From contig NC_090729.1 of the NCBI RefSeq assembly GCF_036898095.1, positions 70,284,613-70,348,612 on the forward strand: a DNA stretch of 64,000 nt. Direction: 5' to 3'. This DNA comes from Palaemon carinicauda (Eukaryota; Arthropoda; Malacostraca; Decapoda; Palaemonidae). The number at the start of each line of letters is the position of its first letter. Position 1 is the stretch's first letter. The notes under the pieces are model-generated. The model ran no database searches. It was not told the origin of the DNA and was given only the letters and a program-made list of their open reading frames with translations. Positions 53,984-64,000 of the stretch are shown here, piece by piece. The translations under genes were made by a program, and so were the position numbers.

Positions 53984-54078
53984 CTTACATCAGGACGACA
54001 TGGCTTGAGCCCAAAAAACGGGCTTTGAGCGAAGCAAAAAATCTATTTATGGTTGAGATAGCCATGTCGTCCTGATGG
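53984..54078. repeat. Internal complementary region (ICR) of A-4
   Basis: CATCAGGACGACATGGCTTG and AGCCATGTCGTCCTGATGG flank the fused complements of both ends. Confidence 0.85.
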
Positions 54079-54099
54079 ACCCGCCCTCCTTTTCTATAG

Positions 54100-54520
54100 A
54101 AAAGGCCTTGGCAGGATCCCTCCCGAAATTACTATATCTGTAGCACCATGCTCAATGTTACAAGGAATGAGCGCCATCTTGGATACAGCGGCATCTAGTA
54201 GTATGGGAGGAAGGGTAACCTTGATAACGGCTCCCCTTCTATTTTTGCCACTCTTCCCCCTCAAAGCGAAAACGCTATTCGGCGTGAAGATTGCTATGTG
54301 TCGTATCAAGATATACGTCCCCTGATACATGCAATATCCTTTAGAGAAATTTTAAGGATATTCACGCCAGGAGTTGAAATTCTGGAGACCTAAAGGTTAA
54401 TTCTCTGGGAATATCACTGTAGCCAAATATCCATTAGAAAGCTACCTATAGGAACCTTCCATTAGGACGACATGGCTATCTCACCCAAAACTAGATTTTT
54501 CGCTTCACTCAAATCCATTT
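54100..54520 (-). repeat. Right inverted terminal repeat of A-4
   Basis: In reverse complement it matches the left end of A-5 (62546-62900), including CTCCCATACTACTAG-type sequence and the GGTTACCCTTCCTCCC segment, so A-4 and A-5 belong to one subfamily. Confidence 0.8.
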
Positions 54521-54525
54521 ATTAT

Positions 54526-54830
54526 AGTTGGGTCATTTTCACAAGTTCCGTGACCACTGAGAGCGGAGGTACTTTTCTCATTAAATTTTTCTTTTTGGAG
54601 GGATAAAGAAAATATTTAGCTCCCATGCCCCTTTCAAAAGTGTGGGCATAACTTTCGAGAGCCATGAATTCAAAATGGCCACCATCGCCAGTTCAAAAAA
54701 TTAATTTTTTCCTGACTTGTCTTAGAGTGCTGTACAAAATATGTTTCACAGGAATTTTTGGCATGGGGAATTCATTTCTGATGTTATTTTATTGATTTGA
54801 CCTGTTTTTCATATTCAAATTCACCCCGCT
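54526..54830 (+). repeat. Left terminal inverted repeat of the Academ-like element
   Basis: Pairs with 59705-60010. Shared stretches include GAGGTACTTTTCTCATT, AGTGTGGGCATA, CCAGTTCAAAAAATTAA and TTATTTTATTGATTTGACCT. Confidence 0.92.
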
Positions 54831-54949
54831 AAGAGAGTTTTCTTTTGATTCAGGTTGATGTGTGTGGTTCTGCTTCCTTACTATTAAAAGAGGATCAAGA
54901 CTGAATTAGTGTAATACTCAAGATATTTCAAATAGATATTGTCAGCAAG

Positions 54950-57900
54950 ATGTCATATGTATGTGTACTGAAATGTGGAAAGACTTGTAAGTCCTCAGAT
55001 ACCATCAGCCAAGGAAAGTGGGAGTCTCTAGAGTCAAAGTTTAAAAGATGGTCAGGACTTGATAGGTATGGTGATATTTACAGCACCACTTCATGGCAAG
55101 ATGCGCCTGCAAATTATTACTTGCACCAAGGATGCTACATATCAATCTCATCTTCAGACAAGGTTGAAAAGTCTCAATGACGCAAACGGAACGAAAGTGA
55201 CATTGTTCCAAGTACAAGTCAAACATCAAAATCTAAAAGGCCAGCTCTGTGTGATGATGAGACAGAGGGACTATTGCCTGCTAAGCCCCTGCGTTCTTCT
55301 GTTGGTGGATCACTCATCGAGAAAACAAAATGTGTATGGTGTCTGAAGGGTGAGGACACAAAGCATCCAAACAGAGCAAAGGGCAAGATGTTCAGAATCA
55401 ACACACACTCAGCATGGCTCTCCTTCAAACGCCACACAATTTTGATAGAAGAGGAAGAGTTGCGGGATCGTCTCTCATGATTTGTCGAGTCCACATCAGC
55501 GCTGTCAGACCCTTTTGCAACAGACATTATGTATCACCATAACTGCTGAAAAAAGTATGTAAGCCACCTGAAGTTTGAACAAAGCAGAGGAATGGATCTT
55601 CAGAATGTGTCTATGTCAGAGGCGAACAATTTGTTCTTTAGACACATCATCTTTGCTGAGCATGAGATCCGTTTATAGCAGTCTCTTTTAGCAGACTACA
55701 AACGTATTGTCAGTGACTATGGTTATCCAGTGGGTGAAGTTAAGTTGTCCTACATTAAACGTCTGCTCCTAAATGAGTATCAGGACAAAATTGGTTTCCA
55801 AGAAGGAAATGCAAAGAACAAAAGTCAATGGGTGTATGACATTGCAGGAGGGTGGGACTATACTGAGGCTGCTATGTTGTCCCTTGGCATCACTGATGAG
55901 CAGCTCATTCAAAACCTAGCACCACACCTGTCAAAGAAGATCAAAGACACATCTACTGTCCCATGTCCACCTCGCATTGGCCATCTCAAAGAAGCTGAAG
56001 AGGTATGTGAGCAACTACTGCAGTTGTTGACTTTGTTAAAACAACCTACAAGAAAAACTGTTGATCTCAGTCCTGCCACATTCAGCCTGGCCTCCATAAT
56101 CACCTACCACCTTAATGGACAGCGCACCTCAACTGCAGTTAACCTTGGCCTCACTGTTCATGGTATGACAAGAAATAAAGACCTGGTGGACACACTTCAC
56201 AAGAGTGGTGTCTGCATCAGCTATTCAGAAGCAGTTGTTCTCTAAGATCACTGGGCACTTAAGGATGTTGAGGTGTCAGGCACCTGCCCACCAGAGATCG
56301 CAGATAGCAAGCCGGCCGTTGTCATTGTTGACAACGACGACTTCAAGTTGGATACTATGACAGTCAGTGCAGCAGGCGCTCACAGAGCTAATGTCATGTT
56401 CGTGCAGCCAGAAAGCTACGAAAGGAAACCAGATGAAGTGCCTTTTGCCAGGCTTGCCAAGAAGCTGATCTCTGAACAGCTAACAAGAAAGTGTGGAGAG
56501 ATCACACATGTTCAACAATACAGATGGCCCCCTGGCAGTACCAGCGAGCCACCAATTCGTGCCTAGGTAAACCCACCAGTGAATGGCACAGCTCCGCAAT
56601 GTGTTCGCTCTGTTATACATGCATTGTTTCACACCAACAATGATGGTACAAGACCCCTACCACATGATCAATGAGTTCCAGCATACAGTGGTACCCAATT
56701 CTGCTGCTGTCCACCACCCAACAAGAACAAGGCCTACTTTCACACCACCTATGATGAACCCCCAAGCAAATCAGTGGTACATGATATCATGACAAAGATA
56801 GTGGAAACAATGCGCAAGAAGAATATCCTATACTTCTTTCTCGTTTGAGATCTGCCCACCTATAAGACAATTGTCCAACTCAAGGCAGAGAATCTAGAAT
56901 TGTTTAAGAATATCACCCCAATCATTGGTGCTTTCCACCAGCAGATGTCGTACATGCATGCTATATATAAGAGATTCAAGGGCTCTGGGATGGCAGACAC
57001 TCTGGTATCAGCAGGAGTTGTGCTGGATGGATCTGTGGACCAAGCACTACAAGGCAAACATTACAGGCGTGGTGTGTGCTCCATCATGGCTTGGAAAGAG
57101 GCTCGCATCCACCTTTGGCTAAGAGACATTCTTGAGCATGAGGAACTGTCAGAAAATGTGAAAGAGAAGCTGGACATTCTGCGTAATGCACTTACCGAAA
57201 CACAAGAGGCACTTCACGAAGCTCACTCTGACCTTGAAAATGATGATGACATGAAGACTTTGATCAACAGAGTTTATGAGAAACCTGGTACCGACATGGG
57301 GGACTTTTGGCTTTCGTTCATAGAGATGTCAGACCCTCTTGTACAGAATCTTGGTGCGTGCCATGCCAGAAATGGACAAGAGTACATATCCTCAACATAC
57401 AACATGTTGCCTGGACTGATGGCATACAACAACCATGATTATGGAAGGTGGCTGCCAGATTACTTGGCAATGTTATCCTCTTTATCAAATGAGCTAAAGG
57501 AATTCTTTAACAATCCCTTTGCCCAGTCTATGACAGGTCCACCCTACTCCTGTCAACCACATGACCTCTGGATCGAAACAACCATGAATCTGAACTCTTA
57601 AGTTGAAACAAGGATGGCTTTGCCTTTTGCAAAACGAGAAGCAACTGTTCTTTACAATAAGGAATGTAAACAATATGGCTAGAGTGAAGGCTGCAGTAAA
57701 GCAGAATGTCAAATGTGAGCGTCACAACAGGAAACATGGCAAGTGTCAACCAGCGAGGATGAAGAAGGATGAACAAACAGTTCAGGATCTACAGCACTGC
57801 ATGAAAGAATTTAGCGCTGAACCATTTGATAACTCATCACCTTCACTGAAGTCACTGCAGTCTGGTCTGGTTGCTTCTCCACAGCTAGTACAAGATTTCA

Positions 57901-59408
57901 ACACTGCTTTTCAAGATGGCCAAGATCAGGTTGAAACTCTAATGAACGAGCGAGTATTCACGAAGACACAGCCTCTCACTGCAACCATCCACAAGAATAA
58001 AAGGCAAAGCTTTGCCAGTGAACAGATTTGTGCACCAGCAGGTACGCCTATGAAAATGGCTCAGATGGAGAGGTCGGGTCTGGCAGCCCTGGTGGACCTT
58101 ACAGAAGGATCAGGCATGCTCCCACTTGAGTCAGCCCTTGAGGGGAGAGTGACTGAGGAGTGCTTGTCTCTGTGCAATGCAGATGGGTCAATGCACAAAA
58201 CAATGAAGAGCAAGCTCTTGGATCAGTTTAACCTTGACCCAGTTGTTCAAGAACCAGAAAACTACATCAGCATTGTCGACGTGGGTATGGTCTGGTGGCT
58301 AACCACTCCCCCACCCGAGGACCATGAGGCAAAGACGCGAGATGGCTCAAAGCACTGCTGGAAGGACTATCTAGAAAAGATCTGCAAGATAATTTTTTCA
58401 TGCCATGCCAATTAAAGCCCTTACATCATTCTTATCAACGACAAGTATGACCTTCCTTTCAGCATCAAGGATGATGAGCACGATCGAAGGGCAGCAAAAC
58501 ATGCACAATTTCCAAACGTTTTTCCGAAGCCCACAGACCAACTGATGGTCAGATCAGGGAACAAGATCAGACTGCAAAAGTTCCTCAGGGAACAGCTGAA
58601 AGCACAAGCTTCTATGATGTTTTGTGGAATAATCTACCGTGAGGGAGAAAGAGCAACCAATATGAGCACCGGTGTGGCAAACACAGACTTTATTTTCAGA
58701 CATCCAGAGGCTGAAACAATGATGTTCTCTGCCTATGCCAAGCTTAGGACGGGGAACTTTAATGGGGCAGTTGTACTTGACAGTGAAGATACAGATGTGT
58801 ACCTTCAAGCAGCATATCTCTCACAGCAACTCCCTGGTGATCTACTTATCAAACGCAAGCATGACTTTATCAACTGCCGTGACATGCTACCAGAAGAAGT
58901 CTCACAGATCATCATCCCTCTCCATGTGGACACTGGCAGTGATCATACGTCAGGGTTCTATGGCCATGGAAAGCAGAGGGTGATGGAGACGATGATCTCT
59001 GATCCTGAGGCGAGAAAGCTCCTGGGACGAATTGGTAAAAGCTATGACTTGGAGGATAGTATCAGAGCTGATATGAAGACCTTTGTACTGTCCTGTATCT
59101 ATAGTGAAAGTGCAGATGCTACTTGTGGGCAAGCAAGGGCTTCCAAGTGGCAAAAACTGAAGAAGAGGAGTATGATCCGCCTCCCACCTGATGACGACTC
59201 CTTGAATCCTCATGTTGAAAGGACAAACTATATATATATATATATTGCCAACTACACTACAGCTTGTTTGACCATCCATCCCCTATTGGTCATGGCTGGG
59301 AACTTGAGAATGGAAAATGCCGACCAGTACGCTACACACAACCCCCCTTGCCCCAACAGCTCATGCTTCCTGACTCCTCAGGGGAAAGTGAATCTGACAG
59401 TGAGATGA
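54950..59408 (+). pseudogene. Large Academ-like transposase gene, many breaks
   Basis: Fragments in order: 54950-55180 with a Cys/His-containing N terminus (YVCVLKCGKTCKS; HQGCYISIS); 55274-55480 with CVWCLKGEDTKHPNR, a zinc-finger-like motif; 55730-56566 with an Asp-rich block PAVVIVDNDDFKLDT that may hold a catalytic Asp, interrupted by a TAA at ~56243; 56900-57601 and 57603-58415, helical and charged, separated by one stop; and 58545-59220 with VVLDSEDTDVYLQAA and TGSDHTSGFYGHGK, which resemble FEN/XPG-type PIN nuclease motifs. In total there are at least six stops or frame changes. A TA run at ~59229-59246 disrupts the C terminus. The superfamily call is moderate; the domain reading is by eye. 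Confidence 0.6.
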
Positions 59409-59704
59409 GTGAGTCTGGGGATTCAACAGATTTAGAAGTATAAAAGTCCCATGATTGACATAGAACAATTGATTCAGTGGTTTACATTTGCTAATCAATA
59501 TCAATTTATTTTATGACATTTCCTTATGTTTCAACATGTTTCAACCAGTAACCTTGGTTTTGTTGTAAAGTGATTTTTGTGTCTTTACTTTTACTTCTAT
59601 CATTGATAAAATAATTCATCACAAAAAAAACTTTCATTACAACCTACTTTTAAAGGTCTCTAATTACTTAGCAAAATTGAACGTTTGGTGCTCAAAATCG
59701 GCGG
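59409..59704 (+). other. 3' untranslated part of the Academ-like element
   Basis: AT-rich, no gene. Confidence 0.5.
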
Positions 59705-60010
59705 TCATAGTGAATTTGAATATGAAAAATAGGTCAAATCAATAAAATAACATAAAAAAATTAATTTCCCATGCCAAATAACTCCATAAAACATATTATG
59801 TACAGCGCTCAAAGCCAAACCACGAAAAAGTTAATTTTTTGAACTGGCGACGTCGGCCATTTTTTAATTCAAGGGTCTAGAAATATGCCCACACTTTTGG
59901 CAGTGGCATGGGGGCTAAATTTCTTTTTTTTATCCCTCCACAAAGTCAAATCCAATGAGAAAAGTACCTCCACTCTCAGTGTTCACGGAACTTATGAAAA
60001 TGACCCAACT
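59705..60010 (-). repeat. Right terminal inverted repeat of the Academ-like element
   Basis: Reverse complement of 54526-54830 with scattered substitutions and small indels. Confidence 0.92.
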
Positions 60011-60245
<235 letters not shown>

Positions 60246-60541
60246 GTAATACCTCAACATACAAGTGTTTCAACATACAAGAAATTTAATATACGAGGAA
60301 AGTTTCGAGCAAATTTTTGCCCCGAGATACGAGACAAATTTGAGATACAAGGATATGAGACGTTTCCCTAGGCAGCCGCTAGGTGGCCGAGTGTGCGAGA
60401 GGCTGCTCACGAGGACAGCATCGCTTGCTCTTTCACGTCAGATCTCTGTCGCGTAAAGTTATCTCCGACTATTGGCCATAGTGTTTGCATTTTTTTTACA
60501 TGTTTTTTGCATTAATCAGCACAGAATTAAGTGAATAAGCA

Positions 60542-62080
60542 ATGGGTCCAAAGCAAACGAGTGCAAACAATGGTAGTGAAAAGAAAAAATGTATGATGAC
60601 AATCGAGATAAAGCATGAATTAATAAAAAAACATGAGAGTGGTGTACGAGTGCTTGAGCTGGCTCGCCAATATGAGAGGAGTACATCAACAATATGTACC
60701 ATCCTCAAGCAGAAGGATGCTATAAAGAGCACCAAGCCTTCCAAAGGACTAACCATCCTTTCCAAGCTGCGCAGTGATATTCATGACGAGATGGAGAGGC
60801 TTCTTTTAATGTGGATAAAGGAGAAACAGTTGGTGGGAGATAGTGTGACCTAGACGATCACCTGTGAAAAGGCCAGCGGAATCTATGATGACTTGAAATG
60901 AAAACAAGCGGCTGAGAGAGTAGAGACTTTGACGCCAACGGAAACCTTCAAAGCCAGTCGTGGCTGGTTGGATAATTTCAAAAGGGGAAGCAGCAAGTTC
61001 CGACTCGAAACCCGTGGAGGACTACGTCAAAACCTTTGCCTCAGTTATCCCAGAACAAGGATATATCCCCTAACAAGTGTTCAACTGCGATGAAACTGGC
61101 CTTTTCTGGAAGAGGATGCCCAGGAGGACATTAATCACAGCAGAGAAGAAGAGACTACCGGGCCATAAACCCGTGAAGAACGGGTTAACTCTAGCCTTGT
61201 GTGCCAATGCCAGCGGTGACTGTAAGTTCGAGCCACTGCTGGTGTACCATTCAGAAAACCCACGTGCTTTCAAGAGCCACAGGATCTTGAAAGAAAAACT
61301 GCATGTGATGTGGCTCGGTAATGCTAAAGGTTGAGTTATGCGGCATTTCTTCACAGAATTGGTTAATCTGTGCTTTGGTCCGGCAGTCAAAAAATATTTG
61401 GCGGAGAAAAGCCTGCCAATGGTCTTCGACAATGCCCCTGGTCACTCTCCTGGTCTTGAAGAGGATATTCTTGATGAGTACAGGTTAATCAAGGTCCTTT
61501 ATCTCCCGCTCAACACCACTACACTCCTCCAGCCCATGGACCAACAAATAATTTCCAATTAAAAAACTATAAATGAAGCATTTGTTCAAGAAATGCTTCG
61601 ATGTCACAGACAACACCAATCTCACCCTTCGTGAATTTTGGAAGAAACATTTCAATATCGTCCATCCCTTAGAAATTATTGATAATGCATGGCAGGCTTA
61701 GTTCAGCATAGAAGAAATTTTGGCCAGCTTCCGTCACTGAGAGGTACTTTGAAGGGTTCGATACGCCAGACCCCGATGAACCGGAACCTATTGTGGTGTA
61801 TGAACTTGTGTCTCTTGGAAAGTCCATGGGGCTGGAGGTAGAAGAGGCAGACATGAACGACCTTGTCGAGGAGCATCAGGAAGAGCTCACAATACAGGAA
61901 TTGATCGAGCTCCAGGAGATGCAACATTCGGAGGTGTTGCAGGAGCTCAGTAGCGAGGAGGAGGTGGAAGAGGAGTACCGCCTTTCTACGAAGGAAATCA
62001 GACATGTTAGCGAAGTGGCAGGAGTTTTAGTGATTTTATGGAAAAGAGGCACCTGGACAAGTTGGCGTGTGTTTGTGCGT
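60542..62080 (+). pseudogene. Tigger-like transposase, frameshifted
   Basis: Begins at ATG 60542 with MGPKQTSANNG, a helix-turn-helix of CENP-B type (IKHELIKKHESGVRVLELAR) and stops at 60853. The catalytic part is readable at 61077-61562: first Asp in NCDETGLFWK, second in VFDNAPGH, third in LLQPMDQQ, with a TGA at ~61332 between the first and second. The acidic C terminus (EEEVEEEYR) lies at 61793-62030 in another frame. The gene has at least five lesions and is inactive. Confidence 0.85.
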
Positions 62081-62545
62081 TGGCCTTTTGTGACGACACT
62101 TTTGTACGTCATTTTCGTAACATTTTAAGGGGAGACAAAAGCAAACATCCCTAGATAGGTTCCTTTTAAAAAGGCCAGCAAAAAGTGAAGGTGAAAGCAA
62201 GTAAAAAAGATTGGCAAAAAGAGCAAAGTCGTAAGAAGAAAAGTGAAAGAATGAAAATGAAAACAAAATTGAAATTAGATTTAGTGTATCATAAGATTAA
62301 CATTTATTTTTAAGTGGGTGTACAGTAAGCTAATTTCATTTAAGTTAAATTTAAAGTTTAAGTTATGTTACGTAGTGTTACAAAAGTGTAGTGTACCGAA
62401 CGTGTTGCCGTCAAGTCTCTCTCCTTCCCTTTCTCTCTCTCTCTCCTCCTCCGCACACACCGTCGTTAACCGCTACCGTCTATCTTGAAGGTAAGAACTC
62501 CATAACAATGTCACATTTAATTGCAGATCATAACCAGTACATAGG
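62081..62545 (+). other. Tigger 3' region, no gene
   Basis: AT-rich sequence with a CT-repeat near 62405-62450. Confidence 0.5.
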
Positions 62546-63388
62546 TATTTTTGGGCTCAGGCCATGTCATCCTGATGGAAGGTTCCTATAAGTAGCTTCC
62601 TAAGGGATATTTGACTACAGTGATATTCCCAGAAAATTTACCTTTAGGTCTCCAGAATTCTAACTCCTGGCGCGAATATCCTTAAAATTTCTCCTAAGGA
62701 TATCGCATAAATCAGGGGATGTATATCTTGATACGGCACATAGCAATCTTCACCCCGATTAGCATTTTTGCTTCGAGGGGGAAAGTGGGAAAATTTGAAG
62801 GGGAGCCGATATCAAGGTTACCCTTCCTTCCTTACTACTACGAGTATCCAGATGGTGCTGTACGCCACTCCCACGCTTATTCCTATAAGTGTAGCGGTAT
62901 CGCTCGGTGATTTTCCCTGTTATGTCTCTCGTTATGCTTTGTTTTTTTTGCGGATATCATGCAATCTCCAGCCTCTTCTGCCTCTGGAAAGTTGAGTATT
63001 AGATCTTTACATTGTACAAATTTTAGCTCCTGCCTCACAGTGAAATTAGGTTAAATTGAGTGATGGAGCTTTGCCTTAACGAGAGGCCCCATGGGTGCTG
63101 TCGTTCATAATGCATGAGTTATTTAGTTAGCCTGAACGACTTTCCCAGTGTTAATAGCATGAATATTTCGAAGCTATTCAGTCTTCATTGCTAGGAAGTT
63201 ATTTATATTATGCCGATTGTATTCTTGATAGTTTCGGCGATTCAGGTAACCAAACCTTGGTCGTGCTAGGCTTCCTAGCCTATGCATTTTAGTTTACTTT
63301 CATGCATAATATAATAGACATTCCTAGTGTAATAGCAATTAAAAATGAAGCTATTTAGGCAATTTATACATGTAAGATATTCTGATTG
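62546..63388 (+). mobile_element. Left end and leader of DIRS-like element A-5
   Basis: TTTTTGGGCTCAGGCCATG starts the left inverted repeat; the leader then follows the family-A pattern. It is interrupted at 63388 by an LTR element, and the rest is outside the window. Confidence 0.8.
62959..62991 (+). CDS. Conserved 11-codon leader ORF/exon of A-5
   Basis: Encodes MQSPASSASGK, one codon shorter than in A-1 to A-3 but still in frame, then GTTGAGTA. Confidence 0.45.
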
Positions 63389-63720
63389 TGTAAGGACAGT
63401 GAGACGAGCTATTACCAACAACTGACAGTTTATTCAAATAGGTGTGAGAATATAATACAAGGTGCGGACGGAAATGTAGCATGTGCTGGCGCCAATCGTG
63501 CTTGAACCAACCGCCACAAAAAGTGTGTTTCTTCACACGTACAAATACTCGAAATATAAGTCAATGAAATAATGTAACAAAATGAGAAATACATGAAATT
63601 GTAGCTCTGAGGGAGCGGAACAAATATATACAATTAGCCACAGTGTGGCGAAAGGAGAATTCAAATGAATTGGAGAATTCGATGAGAATGCTGTAGGACG
63701 GAGGGAGCGATGTCCTTACA
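63389..63720 (-). repeat. 3' LTR of the right-edge element
   Basis: Ten-base inverted ends TGTAAGGACA/TGTCCTTACA; AATAAA on the minus strand at about 63434-63429. Confidence 0.82.
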
Positions 63721-63742
63721 AGTACTTCCCCCCCCCAAGACA

Positions 63743-64000
63743 TCAGGCGGCGAAGAAGGCTGATGAGGCTAGTCTTCGTATCGTTTCGGGCGTCGGAGGG
63801 CTCCTCTTGTTTTTGAACGAAGGGGCGCGTCGGCGGTCGGCGTATGGATAGCTACCTCTCGCCGTTGTTTGTTGCTCTTCTACTCTTTTGGCGCCTTGTT
63901 TTGAGGTGGCACTCTGGGTCTGCCAGGTCCCGCGGAGGCAGTGTCGCTTCCTTCGAGAAACGCCGGTGTCGACCATAAGTCGACGGTTGGAGACGGTGTC
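63743..64000 (-). CDS. Probable C-terminal end of a gypsy-type polyprotein, partial
   Basis: An Arg/Lys/Ser-rich open frame from beyond the window edge to 63743, ending just before the polypurine tract, as the pol C terminus does in gypsy elements. No conserved motif is seen, so the call rests on position. Confidence 0.4.
   Translation of the reverse strand, partial: DTVSNRRLMVDTGVSRRKRHCLRGTWQTQSATSKQGAKRVEEQQTTARGSYPYADRRRAPSFKNKRSPPTPETIRRLASSAFFAA

Larger units (their letters stand above)
42395..54520 (+). mobile_element. DIRS-like retrotransposon A-4 (oldest host copy, interrupted by gypsy)
   Basis: This span holds the rest of the leader, gag, RT, recombinase, ICR (53984-54078) and right inverted repeat of A-4. 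No left inverted repeat adjoins it; its leader continues from fragments at 20210-20377 and 32402-32565. It is the most diverged and most damaged family-A copy, fitting the view that it was the target for A-1 to A-3. Confidence 0.7.
54526..60010 (+). mobile_element. DNA transposon with ~300-bp inverted repeats, Academ-like
   Basis: Left and right ends start AGTTGGGTCATTTTCAYAAG (right in reverse complement) and stay alignable for ~300 bp. One large decayed gene lies between them. It abuts the right end of A-4 on one side and a TA microsatellite on the other; no target duplication beyond TA is clear. The combination of long repeats, a Cys-rich N-terminal region and an XPG/FEN-like C-terminal region resembles the Academ (AcademX) superfamily. 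Confidence 0.7.
60246..62545 (+). mobile_element. Tigger/pogo-type DNA transposon, right end missing
   Basis: The left end AGTAATACCTCAACATACAA resembles Tigger-type ends and lies next to TA. It contains one broken pogo/Tigger transposase. No matching inverted repeat is found before the left end of A-5 at 62546, so the right end was probably removed or displaced by that element. Confidence 0.75.
63389..64000 (-). mobile_element. LTR retrotransposon running off the right edge
   Basis: A 332-bp LTR (63389-63720) starts TGTAAGGACA and ends TGTCCTTACA. The C-run at 63728-63736 is a polypurine tract on the minus strand, so this is the 3' LTR of a minus-strand element. The A-5 leader is broken at GATTG, the likely left copy of the target duplication. 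Confidence 0.8.

Overview
Every recognisable gene in this 64-kb window belongs to a transposable element; I find no host gene, tRNA or rRNA. The window suggests an invertebrate genome rich in tyrosine-recombinase (DIRS-like) retrotransposons, long AT microsatellites, hAT, pogo/Tigger and CsRn1-like Ty3/gypsy elements. That mix fits a decapod crustacean best, but this is inference and the sequence does not prove it.

Layout. (1) 279-5459, minus strand: a diverged DIRS-like element with apparently intact gag (two exons), RT/RNase H/methylase-like and tyrosine recombinase genes; its far end lies outside the window. (2) 7104-54520, plus strand: four related 'family A' DIRS elements in head-to-tail order, called here A-1 (7104-20209), A-2 (20378-32401), A-3 (32566-42394) and A-4 (42395-54520). 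A fifth copy, A-5, starts at 62546. A-1 to A-3 end in long inverted terminal repeats, and A-4 keeps only its right one. An internal complementary region (ICR), which pairs with both outer ends, is whole in A-1, A-3 and A-4 and half-preserved in A-2; this is the DIRS hallmark of replication through a circle. The short fragments between elements read, in order, as pieces of one family-A leader, so A-1 to A-3 probably inserted into the leader of A-4. (3) Later insertions cut these elements: an hAT with an intact transposase in A-1 (8220-12402), a second DIRS family (B) in A-2 (27758-31886), a 919-bp solo LTR in A-3 (33869-34787), and a very young CsRn1-like gypsy element in A-4 gag (45339-49718). 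(4) 54526-60010: a decayed DNA transposon with ~300-bp inverted repeats and a large gene ending in a FEN/XPG-like nuclease region, resembling the Academ superfamily. (5) A TA microsatellite, a decayed Tigger element (60246-62545), the start of A-5, and an LTR element running off the right edge.

How the genes work together. In each DIRS element the unit reads leader intron(s), gag with an N-terminal Cys/His domain, RT/RNase H/methylase-like ORF in an overlapping +1 frame, then a tyrosine recombinase ORF that shares 1.5-1.8 kb of open frame with the RT ORF. Family-A copies carry stops, frameshifts and deletions in at least one gene each. The minus-strand element 1 and the hAT are the only ones whose coding capacity looks intact.
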